14,342 bases of DNA from Bacteroidales bacterium (GCA_023230285.1 JALNXP010000031.1:1-14342), one strand, 5' to 3'; positions 1 to 7,888 are shown, numbered from the stretch's first letter. A program made the numbers and translations. Notes: generated by a model from the sequence alone, not told the origin.

Positions 1-1
1 C

Positions 2-460
2 GAGGGGCGCAAACCCCGCGACGAGCACGAGGATGAGGATTCTGATAAGAAAGAATCTTCCGAAGGCAAGGATGCGGACGAAGGAAAAGATCGTCGTGAC
101 GACCGTCGTGGCGGCTTTGGCGACCGTGGCGGATACGGACACCGTGATGACGACCGCCGTGGCGGATATGGTGACCGCGGCGGGTACGGGCATCGTGATG
201 ACGACCGTCGTGGCGGCTTTGGCGACCGTGGCGGATACGGGCATCGTGATGACGACCGTCGTGGCGGCTTTGGCGGACGAAGTTTCTCGCGTCCTGACCG
301 GTACGATGATCATCGTGATGGATCTAGCAGAGATAGCGATGACCGCAAACCCAAGCCGTACGGTTTCGATAAATTCCGTGAGACCAAGACCAGAGGAGAA
401 GACGAAAACGACAATTTCTTCTGGCTCGATGATGCGAAAGACAAGAAAGACGATAAATAA
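2..460 (+). CDS. C-terminal tail of an RGG-rich, probably nucleic-acid-binding protein (5' end outside window)
   Basis: The frame starting at base 2 is open from the window edge to TAA at 458-460, giving 152 residues with no in-frame Met, so the gene begins upstream. The tail has a charged stretch (Asp/Glu/Lys-rich, about residues 1-30), then a 17-residue repeat of the type HRDDDRRGGFGDRGGYG (about residues 31-92), then a charged tail ending in FFWLDDAKDKKDDK. Arg-Gly-rich tails of this kind occur on bacterial RNA-binding proteins such as DEAD-box helicases and cold-shock-linked factors, and usually give non-specific RNA binding. No catalytic domain lies in the window, so the parent protein cannot be named. 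An ATG-started frame at 33-572 overlaps it, but that reads through the repeat as Val/Ala/Thr filler and runs into the terminator, so I treat it as a shadow. The terminator 20 bases after the TAA supports this frame. Confidence 0.8.
   Translation, partial: EGRKPRDEHEDEDSDKKESSEGKDADEGKDRRDDRRGGFGDRGGYGHRDDDRRGGYGDRGGYGHRDDDRRGGFGDRGGYGHRDDDRRGGFGGRSFSRPDRYDDHRDGSSRDSDDRKPKPYGFDKFRETKTRGEDENDNFFWLDDAKDKKDDK
92..274 (+). repeat. 51-bp in-frame tandem repeat, about 3.6 copies
   Basis: Units run 92-142, 143-193, 194-244 and a partial copy 245-274. Each full unit is 17 codons beginning CGTGATGACGACCGTCGT, except that the first has CGT in place of the GAT codon. Copies differ mostly at synonymous third positions (CGC/CGT, GGC/GGA), plus a Phe/Tyr switch after the Gly-Gly pair. 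The unit length is a multiple of three, so gain or loss of copies would keep the frame. It encodes the RGG-type tail. Confidence 0.9.
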
Positions 461-478
461 CGGAGTCGTTTGTTGTGA

Positions 479-519
479 GAGGGGGATCCTGGAAAAGGAT
501 CCCCTTTCCTTTTGTTTTT
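479..519 (+). terminator. Rho-independent terminator of the RGG-tail gene
   Basis: A perfect 8-bp stem, GGGGATCC (482-489) with GGATCCCC (497-504), closes a 7-base TGGAAAA loop and is extended by wobble and A-T pairs at 479-481/505-507. A broken T-rich run follows to 519. It begins about 20 bases after the TAA at 458-460. Confidence 0.85.
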
Positions 520-570
520 GCTTTTCTTGCGGAAACGATTCGGTCTTGTTGCCTGTCATCCGAAATGCAT

Positions 571-610
571 GAAAAAATAAGGATCCACTTGTAGTGCGTC
601 TTCTTATTTC
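571..610 (-). terminator. Possible weak terminator for the GH38-ROK unit
   Basis: On the minus strand AAATAAG pairs with CTTATTT (plus-strand arms 575-581 and 603-609). An inner CACT/AGTG stem sits between them and a short T run follows. The outer stem is AT-rich and lies about 145 bases beyond the ROK stop codon, so this is only a candidate. The rest of 520-753 holds no gene I can support. Confidence 0.25.
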
Positions 611-753
611 ATCCATAGGTCTTGGAATTGTAAGATTGAAATTCGTGTCTTCAAGGATTGTGCTTTCGGTTTATCTCCATTCTACGCTTATGGATGATAA
701 TCGGTTGCAACCTCTGATAGGACTGTCCTCCCTCCGCTTTTGAGAAAAAGATA

Positions 754-1917
754 TCAACTCCCGATGCAAAAGTAATTCTGCATCGCCACACTGATACCAC
801 CGAGGATATACCCATCTTTTCTCAAGTTTGAAGCTTCAATTTTGATGTTTTGCTTTCCCAGAGAAAAAATTCTTGTGTTTATGGCATCCTTTGTGGAATC
901 AACGATTGAAGTAAGGTCGATAAATTCCGCTTCATTGGTTGTGATGATGATTTTTTCTGGAGAAAACATTTCTGCAAGGATGACGGCACCTGTAGCTATC
1001 AGGGATGCGTATTCTTTGACGAATTTTTTGCAATTCTCATTTCCGCCCCTTGCCTTGACGAAAATCGATTCGATGGTATCATCCGTCCCGTATCGCGTGT
1101 CAAAAGCTTCCACCTTGCCTTTCAGATTATCCAGTCCTGTATAGAGTTCCAGGCATCCGCGGTTGCCGCATGCACACACCGGTCCTTGAAAATTAATTGA
1201 TACGTGGCCGATTTCAATCGAACTGTTGTGGTATCCGCGTAACAACACACCGTGAAGAAAAGCTGCGGCTCCGATCCCTTTCCCGATGTTATAAAGGACC
1301 ACATTGTTGGAGTCTCTGCCTTTTCCGAACCACATCTCGCCGAGCAACGCGGCGTTGCTGTCGTTTTCTGTGAAGAAAGGAAGCCTGAACTCACGTTGTA
1401 CGAGATCTCTGACCTTCTGAATGTTCCAAAAATATGGTGCTTCTTTCTCTACAAACTGGGCGTCTGTGGAACGGATCCCTGGGGTGATGCATACCACTCC
1501 GATGCAGGTGCTTTGGGGAGGGATATGCGACGCCGCCTCCCTGATGATTTCTTGTATCGCAAACTCGTCGAACATCTTCCAGTTCATTTGAAAACTTTGG
1601 GAAAAAAAGAAATTGCCACTAATGTCAGTGACGGTCGAAGTTGTGGAATCCCTGTTTAAGTAAAGAACGATGACACAATACCTGTTTTGGCGAATGGAAA
1701 GATATCTTGCCCTTCTGCCCCTTAGGTCACTATAGTACGCTTTTTCAGAGATGAAGCCGTCTGCAGTCAACCCATTGATTATTTTCGTGACTGCAGCCCC
1801 TGTCAGTCCCGTGTTTTGAGTGAGATAATTACGGTTTACGTCATCTTCCCTGTAAATTCGATTGATGACTTCAAACCGGTTGGTGTTTTTCATTAATGCG
1901 AAATTGATATTTTCCAC
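754..1917 (-). CDS. ROK-family transcriptional regulator
   Basis: This 387-residue protein is a sugar-responsive repressor of the NagC/XylR/Mlc type. Residues about 16-60 form a winged helix-turn-helix (LTQNTGLTGAAVTKIINGL region). Residues about 80-380 form the ROK fold, with ENDSNAA at 184-190, GKGIGAAAF at 212-220 and the zinc motif: H238 then C248, C250, C255 (CxCGxxGCxE). The N-terminal phosphate-binding DxGGT of ROK kinases is replaced by LNRDSTT, so it is a sensor and not a sugar kinase. The start is GTG at 1917, preceded by AGAGG at a 6-base spacing; an ATG eight codons later lacks such a site. It lies 27 bases behind the GH38 gene on the same strand and very likely controls both that unit and the divergent transporter-glycyl radical enzyme operon. 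The effector is unknown, probably a mono- or disaccharide. Confidence 0.93.
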   Translation of the reverse strand: MENINFALMKNTNRFEVINRIYREDDVNRNYLTQNTGLTGAAVTKIINGLTADGFISEKAYYSDLRGRRARYLSIRQNRYCVIVLYLNRDSTTSTVTDISGNFFFSQSFQMNWKMFDEFAIQEIIREAASHIPPQSTCIGVVCITPGIRSTDAQFVEKEAPYFWNIQKVRDLVQREFRLPFFTENDSNAALLGEMWFGKGRDSNNVVLYNIGKGIGAAAFLHGVLLRGYHNSSIEIGHVSINFQGPVCACGNRGCLELYTGLDNLKGKVEAFDTRYGTDDTIESIFVKARGGNENCKKFVKEYASLIATGAVILAEMFSPEKIIITTNEAEFIDLTSIVDSTKDAINTRIFSLGKQNIKIEASNLRKDGYILGGISVAMQNYFCIGS

Positions 1918-1944
1918 TAAGGACCTCTTGCCTTTTTTTATGAA

Positions 1945-4632
1945 TCACTCATCCAAAGATACACAATAAGTCTCAATGGAAAAAGGAGACAAGCAGTCAT
2001 CGACGGTTGTAGCCTTCTTTTTTTCTCCTTCATATTCAAGCATATCCGTTTTTCTGACTTCCCTCAATTTTTTTGCGAGCTTTATTCGGAAAGCCGATTC
2101 TCGACCAAACGGTTCATATACCCTCAAGACCAATTCATCGGAGTCCTCCGCCTTTTTGAATGCACTCAGACGTATTTCCTTTCCGACTTCAATCCCACGT
2201 TGGACTTGGGGAAGTCCCGGATGTGGATACTGGTGGTAGGAGCAAACGGCATTAAAAGGATGTTTCTCCTCTTCAATTGCAGGAAGAGCGTCTTGAAGTG
2301 GTCGAGGCACACTCACATAGGAAAAGGTATAGCTGTGGTTTCCTATCTGCGTGTAGGGGTTGCCTGCGTCCATGCAACTATGTCTTGTCGCTAACAGGAT
2401 TGGCTGGAACAGATGTCCTTTTCTCCAGACATCACAAGCCGGAGTGTCTGGGGCGGCGAGCAAGATGGAGGAGGCTCCGTCAGTGGCGGCCAACCATGTT
2501 TGGATTTCTCTTGGTCTGATTTCTCTGCAATCAGTTGGGTACAAGACAGCTCTGTTTTTTTCAAACATGTTGTTGCCTATCGGACCGGACACCTCGTCTT
2601 TGCCGACGTGGAGAATACCAAAGGGAACCTCATAACTAAGCGAGGAGTAGTTTTCCGGCAATGGGACATGAAGGCGAATTTCCTTGTACATCGTACCATC
2701 GAAAGCCTCGATGTTGATGTCGACCTTGATTTTCTTTATATGATTGAAGATTGTAAGTGTTTCTTTTAAGACGAAATGAGGGAAGCGTGCGGTTCCCACT
2801 ACAATCGTGGCGACGGTGCCGGTGGGTTGGTTCATTCCCTCATGGGACGGAATATGCCATTGAATATTTTGTCTTCCCGCACTTTCCGTATAGCCGCTGC
2901 CAAGCCAGTATTTTGTGGAGTCGGAGCCATAAGGGAGTGATGGTTGCTGAATTTCTGAAAATTCACCGGAACCGTTGCCTACCGAATCGACGACGAATAC
3001 CTCAAAGAGGGCAAGTGGGGAATTTTGCGGGACAAGGTTTTCCCTTGTTTCCTTGTCGAAAAGTTCGGTGATACCGCCTTTTCCGATGACAACGGAATAA
3101 TAGTCGTTGTCCACTTTTATGCTGTTGTCCTGTTCTTTTGCGGTCTCTACCGGTTCTTGCATACACCTTTTTTGATTTGTTGAAAGGCGGTAGCGCTTGT
3201 ATCCCAAGGCGGGGATGTTGGCGATGAAAAGTATTCTGATTGAATACGGTGCGGGTTCCTCGATGATCTGATAGGGAATTTCCGTCCCGTCTGAATCGAG
3301 GAGACGGGGAGCAATTGCTCCAACGGCTTCCCAGTCGATTATGACGGATACCTCGTCGGTGCGGTCGAAAAAAGAAGCATTGAATACGGTAATGGTATTT
3401 TGTTCTGCCTGGACGGTAATTGCCTTGTCCATAGCTTCCAGTATTCTTTTTCTCAGGGAACGTGCTTGTTCGTACCCATTGAGGGAAGTCTGGAGGTAGG
3501 TCTCGTCAGTGATATGTCCATTTTTTCCACCCCATCCGTGATCAAGATAGAGCAACTTCGCCCAGCAGGAATTGATTTCGTCTTCAGGATAGGGAAAAAC
3601 TTTTTTCACAAGCATTCTCCCGAGAGCGGAGAACCGTTCTGTTTCCTCAAGGATTTGCATGCCGTTCCTGTTGTAACGGAATGCGTCGGCATGGGTCGGT
3701 TCGTGGTATATCCATAGGTTTGGGCGTTCCCCTCGATAAGTGTTCCAATATTCGTCCTTATCCAGAAGCTTGTTTGCTTCATCCATAAACGTTGAGGCAG
3801 AAGTGTAATAGAGTTTTGGAAATGCATATTCTTTGTCTTGGAGAAGAGCTTGAAAATAAGGCGTGAGGTTTAGCGGGTAATCATAGTCACGTATCGACAA
3901 TAACCCGAAGTACGGGGGAATATTTCGTTTCTTGTAATAATTCTTCGCAACTGTTTCAAGGTAAGTCGCAAGTCTATTGTGTCCGATCGCAGTGTCGATT
4001 CGTGTCCTGATTCCTTCTTCGGAATGTTCTTTTTCATCATAAACGTTGTAATGAAGTCCAATGATTTCGTTGAGACTGTTGTGGTGGTAATGCCCGGTAG
4101 AGTATCCGGTGACAAAACTTCCGTCCGGGCTGTACCATTTGAAGAATCCTGCATCCATCCTGCTGACAAATAAATAATCGACATGACATTTCTTCATGAT
4201 TTGTGCCGATTGCATCGTACGATCCGGCACGTCCTCGTTCCATGCCACCCTGATTTTGCATCCCTTGAAAACTTTTTCCAACCAGCGTTTCCCCAGGTAA
4301 TATTGGCGTACCAGCCCCTCGCTGGTTTCCGATCCTTCATAACATTGGGTGAAAGTCGCCCCGCATCCGAACTGTCCGCTCTTCATCACATCAGTCAGCC
4401 TTTCTTTTAGCTCCGGATGGAGGATCAGAAAATCCTTCAGGTAAAGCGAACATTCCATCGAATGGAAAAACCCGGGGTCTTTTTCCATTTGCAAAATTGC
4501 CTCTTTGATGATTCGTTCATTCCTGAACTGAATCGTAACGAGAGGAGAGTCCAGAAATGCGATGTCGTTATGGCTGGAAGACAGGACCGGAACATTATGG
4601 TTTTGAAAGAAACCTCGCTCGGAAGTTCTCAT
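1945..4632 (-). CDS. Divergent GH38 (alpha-mannosidase family) glycoside hydrolase
   Basis: I take the ATG at 4632 as the start (895 residues) because GAGG lies 6 bases upstream of it. A GTG at 4644 would add four residues but has no ribosome site. GH38 landmarks, numbered from 4632: the HxD zinc motif SSSHND (H21, D23), the nucleophile segment AWNED (W131, D134 as predicted nucleophile), the WIYHEPTHAD...ETERFSAL segment (about 307-337), and the third-histidine segment LDHGWGG (H365), where the family usually has HD followed by Gly/Ser/Thr. The remainder is the beta-rich C-terminal half typical of GH38. No signal peptide is visible, so it should act in the cytoplasm on imported or phosphorylated glycosides. 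Family members use a Zn-dependent retaining mechanism on alpha-mannosides, but the motifs here are divergent and the true substrate is open. It is first in a unit with the ROK regulator and divergent from the importer operon. Confidence 0.87.
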   Translation of the reverse strand: MRTSERGFFQNHNVPVLSSSHNDIAFLDSPLVTIQFRNERIIKEAILQMEKDPGFFHSMECSLYLKDFLILHPELKERLTDVMKSGQFGCGATFTQCYEGSETSEGLVRQYYLGKRWLEKVFKGCKIRVAWNEDVPDRTMQSAQIMKKCHVDYLFVSRMDAGFFKWYSPDGSFVTGYSTGHYHHNSLNEIIGLHYNVYDEKEHSEEGIRTRIDTAIGHNRLATYLETVAKNYYKKRNIPPYFGLLSIRDYDYPLNLTPYFQALLQDKEYAFPKLYYTSASTFMDEANKLLDKDEYWNTYRGERPNLWIYHEPTHADAFRYNRNGMQILEETERFSALGRMLVKKVFPYPEDEINSCWAKLLYLDHGWGGKNGHITDETYLQTSLNGYEQARSLRKRILEAMDKAITVQAEQNTITVFNASFFDRTDEVSVIIDWEAVGAIAPRLLDSDGTEIPYQIIEEPAPYSIRILFIANIPALGYKRYRLSTNQKRCMQEPVETAKEQDNSIKVDNDYYSVVIGKGGITELFDKETRENLVPQNSPLALFEVFVVDSVGNGSGEFSEIQQPSLPYGSDSTKYWLGSGYTESAGRQNIQWHIPSHEGMNQPTGTVATIVVGTARFPHFVLKETLTIFNHIKKIKVDINIEAFDGTMYKEIRLHVPLPENYSSLSYEVPFGILHVGKDEVSGPIGNNMFEKNRAVLYPTDCREIRPREIQTWLAATDGASSILLAAPDTPACDVWRKGHLFQPILLATRHSCMDAGNPYTQIGNHSYTFSYVSVPRPLQDALPAIEEEKHPFNAVCSYHQYPHPGLPQVQRGIEVGKEIRLSAFKKAEDSDELVLRVYEPFGRESAFRIKLAKKLREVRKTDMLEYEGEKKKATTVDDCLSPFSIETYCVSLDE

Positions 4633-4656
4633 ATTAATCCTCACTTTTGCTATTCA

Positions 4657-4684
4657 AGCATAGCATATAAGAAAATAATGTCAA
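4657..4684 (-). promoter_or_regulatory. Predicted sigma-70-type promoter for GH38-ROK
   Basis: On the minus strand a perfect -35 TTGACA (plus 4679-4684) is followed by 16 bases and the -10 TATGCT (plus 4657-4662). It lies about 25 bases upstream of the ATG at 4632. GCTTGAA runs on from the -10 box, and its complement TTCAAGC recurs inside the spacer of the opposing promoter. Confidence 0.6.
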
Positions 4685-4685
4685 T

Positions 4686-4782
4686 AGTTAAAATAAAATA
4701 ACTTTAAAATTTATATAAAGTTAAATAACATAATAGTAGTTTTTCACATTAAATATTGTAAAATTTTAAACTTAGTTAAAAA
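4686..4782. promoter_or_regulatory. AT-rich divergent control region with inverted repeats; candidate ROK operators
   Basis: The 97 bases between the two -35 boxes are strongly AT-rich and hold two inverted repeats. One is TAACTTTA (4699-4706) with TAAAGTTA (4716-4723) around a 9-base spacer. The other is TTTTAAAC-TTA-GTTAAAAA (4764-4782), with one mismatch in 8-base arms, ending four bases before the transporter -35 box. The core AGTTAAA or its complement is present near 4686, 4699, 4719 and 4774. ROK repressors bind long AT-rich palindromes, so these are natural operator candidates, but the assignment is inference. Confidence 0.5.
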
Positions 4783-4786
4783 AATC

Positions 4787-4815
4787 TTGACATTTCTGTT
4801 GTTCAAGCTAATACT
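4787..4815 (+). promoter_or_regulatory. Predicted sigma-70-type promoter for the transporter-GRE operon
   Basis: A perfect -35 TTGACA (4787-4792), a 17-base spacer and the -10 AATACT (4810-4815, 4 of 6 consensus bases) precede the ATG at 4845 by a 29-base gap. A strong AAGGAGG lies six bases before that ATG. The -35 box abuts the inverted repeat ending at 4782, so a repressor bound there could block it. Confidence 0.65.
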
Positions 4816-4844
4816 GATGAAAACGAAATGTAAGGAGGATTACA

Positions 4845-6197
4845 ATGAATCGTTTGATAAAGGTGGTTGGTGTCATTTTTGTGTTCTTGATGTTGTGCTT
4901 TCCCCTTTGTGCTCAAGGTACGAATGAGGTTGCGGAAAACGGCAACACGGTCATCCATGTGGCTCATTTTTATGATCCTACGGATGAAAACGGGTATAAC
5001 TGGTTCAATAAGGCCAAGGAAGAGTTTGAGGCTGAAAATCCCGGCATTAAAGTTGAATTCGAGCAATTCAAATGGGATGAGATTGATATCAAACTGATGA
5101 GTGATTTCCGCTCAAACATCCTTACCCATGATGTCGCATTAAGTACCCCTCAACTGTTACCGCAACATGCTGCCGTCGGTACGTTTGAGGATCTGAATCC
5201 ATATTTGAAAAAATACTGGACACAGGATGAAGCGGCGGCGCTTTCCTGGGCTTCTACCTACAGGCAGGGAGAACAGGGCGGAAAACAAATTGGTCTTCCT
5301 CTGGGAAGCCATTCCCGTATTTGCGCGTACAACAAGGATATGTTCAAGGCTGCAGGACTCGATCCCGAAAATCCGCCGAAGACGCTGGATGAGTTGGTCG
5401 ATTATGCGAAGAAACTTACAATAGACAAGAATGGAGATGGGGTCATCGACCAATGGGGACTGGCTCTCACCCTTGGACCGGACCGAGCTACAATTGAGGT
5501 TACTTACGCTCCTCTTGTCTGGGGATTCGGCGGTTCCTTGTATGACAAAACGACGGGGAAGGCGGTATTTGCCAGTGAAGCCGGCATCAAATCCGCAGAA
5601 TTCCTTTGGGATTTGCTCAATACGTACAAAGTGGTCAATCCGGCAAGTTTGGTGAATGATTACAACAGGAATGTCCATGACTCCATTCTCGAGGAAAAGA
5701 GTGCTATCGCATTCGGATGGGGTTCCTACTGGGTCGATGGATTGGAGGCGAAGGGGTTTGTGAAAGGTATTCTTCCCGCTACGCCACAAGGCGAGATGGT
5801 GAAAGTGGGTGTGTTCCCGTATCCTACCGGTGTCGTAGGTGAAGAAGGATCGGGATTCACAAACAGTTGGGATGTCTCCATGTATGCGAAAAGCCAACAT
5901 AAGGAAGAAGCGTGGAAATTTATTGATTTCCTGCTGACGAAAGCCGATCTTGCAAGTTATGGTGATGCCGGACTGCCCATCCGTAAGTCGGAATGGGATA
6001 AACCTGAATACCAAGTCCCGTATTTCAAGGAATATCATAAAGCGATTACCGTTGGAAAGCCGATGCCTGAAAGTCCGCATTACGGAGAACTTGCTGATAT
6101 TGTCGCTTCTGCCTTGCAACGTTGCATGAATGGTCCCCGTAAAGATATCCCGAAGATTCTGGAGAATGCCCAGAAAGAATACAATACGAAATATTGA
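4845..6197 (+). CDS. ABC transporter extracellular solute-binding protein (family 1, sugar type)
   Basis: This 450-residue protein captures a sugar or glycoside outside the membrane for the two permeases that follow. Residues 1-23 form a signal peptide (basic start, hydrophobic core, PLCA before QG). The Cys residues at 18 and 22 are not preceded by a good lipobox, so release by signal peptidase I is more likely than lipidation, though spirochaetal lipoboxes are loose. The mature part has the family-1 pattern: an N-terminal strand VIHVAHFYDP, then NWFNKAKEEFEAENPGIKV, a middle DKNGDGVIDQWG stretch, and a late TNSWDVSMYAKSQHKEEAWKF helix typical of MalE/UgpB-like proteins. The start is fixed by AAGGAGG at a 6-base spacing. 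It is the first gene of the plus-strand operon, 9 bases ahead of the first permease. The ligand cannot be deduced; the GH38 neighbour suggests a glycoside or oligosaccharide. Confidence 0.93.
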   Translation: MNRLIKVVGVIFVFLMLCFPLCAQGTNEVAENGNTVIHVAHFYDPTDENGYNWFNKAKEEFEAENPGIKVEFEQFKWDEIDIKLMSDFRSNILTHDVALSTPQLLPQHAAVGTFEDLNPYLKKYWTQDEAAALSWASTYRQGEQGGKQIGLPLGSHSRICAYNKDMFKAAGLDPENPPKTLDELVDYAKKLTIDKNGDGVIDQWGLALTLGPDRATIEVTYAPLVWGFGGSLYDKTTGKAVFASEAGIKSAEFLWDLLNTYKVVNPASLVNDYNRNVHDSILEEKSAIAFGWGSYWVDGLEAKGFVKGILPATPQGEMVKVGVFPYPTGVVGEEGSGFTNSWDVSMYAKSQHKEEAWKFIDFLLTKADLASYGDAGLPIRKSEWDKPEYQVPYFKEYHKAITVGKPMPESPHYGELADIVASALQRCMNGPRKDIPKILENAQKEYNTKY

Positions 6198-6206
6198 GGC
6201 GGTAGC

Positions 6207-7076
6207 GTGATGATACAGAAGCGGACTCCATTGTACATGCTTTTGCCGGTTTTGGTGCTGATGGTGATATTCCTGCTCGTTCCGATCTGTAAGGGCATTG
6301 TGATGACACTGGAGAGTACATCACTTTCAGGTGAGACCTCGTTTGTGGGATTCAGGAATTTTATTGGTCTCTTTACTGAAGGTGATCGTATGAGGATGAA
6401 TCTCTCCATTACGTTGAAATATGTAGTGGCGGATATCGTCCTGACGATTCCTGTCGCCTATCTCGTCGCATTGCTTGTGGTACGGAAAGGGAAGATGGCG
6501 AAGTTTTTCAGAAGCCTTTATTTGATACCATGGATTTCAGCGCCTGTGGTCAGTACTTTGATGGTCCGCTCCATGTTGGATTCGGAAATCGGAATCATCC
6601 ACATCATGGTTCGGCATATTGTCGGACATGATGTCCTGATCCTGAACAATAGTACGCTTGCTCTCCTTGTACTGATATTGCACAGTTTCTGGCGTTCGTA
6701 TCCTTTCATTATGTTGTTTCTTTCTGCAGGGATGTCCACTATCCCCAACGAGTATTATGAGGCGGCACATATCGATGGAGCGAACAAAAGGGATTGTTTC
6801 TTCCGTATCACATTGCCATTGACTGCCAATCAGCTCTGTATCGGCATCCTGATGGTCACTATTTGGACAATCCAGGATTCCGAATCGATTTTTGCCCTTA
6901 CAAAAGGGGGGCCGGGGAACTCGACGGAAACTTTGGCCGTGAGGTTGTTCAAGAGTTCTTTTGTGAATTTCGATTTGAACCAAGGGGCCGTCATCGGATT
7001 CATTCTTGTGGTGATTACGTTACTTTTCATGTTTTTGTATGTAAAAGTATTGCTCAGGGGGGATTTGTATGAATAA
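6207..7076 (+). CDS. ABC sugar transporter permease, MalF/UgpA type
   Basis: This 289-residue inner-membrane protein is one half of the translocation channel. It has six predicted hydrophobic segments, the first at about residues 9-29. The cytoplasmic coupling loop has the EAA motif: EYYEAAHIDGANKRDCFFRI followed by TLP, with E185-A-A, G191 and the Leu-Pro pair at 203-204, which docks onto the ATPase. The start is the GTG at 6207 (GAGG seven bases upstream) or the ATG directly after it at 6210; the difference is one residue. It overlaps the next permease by 8 bases, implying coupled translation and a heterodimer. No ATP-binding gene is present in the cluster, so it probably pairs with a shared MsmX/MsmK-type ATPase encoded elsewhere. 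Confidence 0.93.
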   Translation: MMIQKRTPLYMLLPVLVLMVIFLLVPICKGIVMTLESTSLSGETSFVGFRNFIGLFTEGDRMRMNLSITLKYVVADIVLTIPVAYLVALLVVRKGKMAKFFRSLYLIPWISAPVVSTLMVRSMLDSEIGIIHIMVRHIVGHDVLILNNSTLALLVLILHSFWRSYPFIMLFLSAGMSTIPNEYYEAAHIDGANKRDCFFRITLPLTANQLCIGILMVTIWTIQDSESIFALTKGGPGNSTETLAVRLFKSSFVNFDLNQGAVIGFILVVITLLFMFLYVKVLLRGDLYE

Positions 7077-7887
7077 TGGACGGAAGGTGATGAAAGATGT
7101 TTTCTTCTTCATCATTTATATCCTGATCGCTATTTTTGCATTGTTTCCCCTCCTATGGGGTCTGAAACTTTCCCTGACGCCAAAATACGATTATGGTTTT
7201 TGGCCGAAAAGTCTCACGCTCGTACATTATAAAGCCATTTTCCAACGGAAAGAGGTGATTGTCTATTTTCTCAATAGTGTGAAGGTCGCATTGGGGACCA
7301 TCGTCATCGTTGTCCCTCTCTCTTTGATGGCCGCTTATGCATTGGCGAGGTTTTGTTTCCCAGGAAGACGAACGCTCGGTATGATTCTGCTTCTCCTTCC
7401 CATGCTGCCTATGACGGCTATTCTTGTTCCCTTGGTTTCCTATTACAATAAGTTGGGGCTGTACAACACCATACAAGGGGTAATTCTGGTCAACGCGACA
7501 TTTTCCTTACCTCTTGCTGTATGGATGTTGAGAAATTTTATCGTGAATACTCCGAAAAACATTGAGGAAGCGGCACTGATTGATGGTCTTGGTCCTATGC
7601 AGACGTTATTCCGAGTAACGCTTCCCATGATCCGTCCGGGTGTTATGACCGTGATTATTTATTTGTTTATCAGTTCATGGAATGGGTACACTGCTTCCTA
7701 TGCCTTGACGACTTCTCCCGACAAGAGGGTTCTTGCCCAAGGCGTGTTGGCGTTCCTCGGGTCTTGGGAAACGGATTGGGGCGGTTTGACGGCGATGGGG
7801 CTTTTGATGGTTTTCCCTCCTATCCTGTTGTTCTTGTGCTTTCAGGATACCTTCATTGCCGGTATGTTTGGCGAATCATTGAAGTAA
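7069..7887 (+). CDS. ABC sugar transporter permease, MalG/UgpE type
   Basis: This 272-residue partner permease has an N-terminal membrane segment at about residues 10-30 (VFFFIIYILIAIFALFPLLW) and five further hydrophobic segments. Its EAA loop reads NIEEAALIDGLGPMQTLFRV then TLP (E167-A-A... with G173 and L185-P186). The length and single C-terminal EAA domain match MalG-type subunits. Its ATG lies inside the end of the preceding permease (8-base overlap), with AGGGGGG just upstream as a ribosome site. Only one base separates its TAA from the activase ATG, so transport and radical enzyme genes are transcribed together. Confidence 0.93.
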   Translation: MNNGRKVMKDVFFFIIYILIAIFALFPLLWGLKLSLTPKYDYGFWPKSLTLVHYKAIFQRKEVIVYFLNSVKVALGTIVIVVPLSLMAAYALARFCFPGRRTLGMILLLLPMLPMTAILVPLVSYYNKLGLYNTIQGVILVNATFSLPLAVWMLRNFIVNTPKNIEEAALIDGLGPMQTLFRVTLPMIRPGVMTVIIYLFISSWNGYTASYALTTSPDKRVLAQGVLAFLGSWETDWGGLTAMGLLMVFPPILLFLCFQDTFIAGMFGESLK

Positions 7888-7888
7888 C

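Noticed and set aside
33..572. ATG-started 179-codon frame with Val/Ala/Thr/Asp repeats
   Set aside because: It is the shifted reading of the 51-bp repeat. The frame from base 2 has a coherent RGG-type tail, ends at 460 just before a strong terminator, and this frame runs through that terminator.
5157..6119. 320-codon minus-strand frame inside the solute-binding protein gene
   Set aside because: It lies entirely antisense to a clear family-1 binding protein with signal peptide and ribosome site, has no recognisable motif and no ribosome site of its own.
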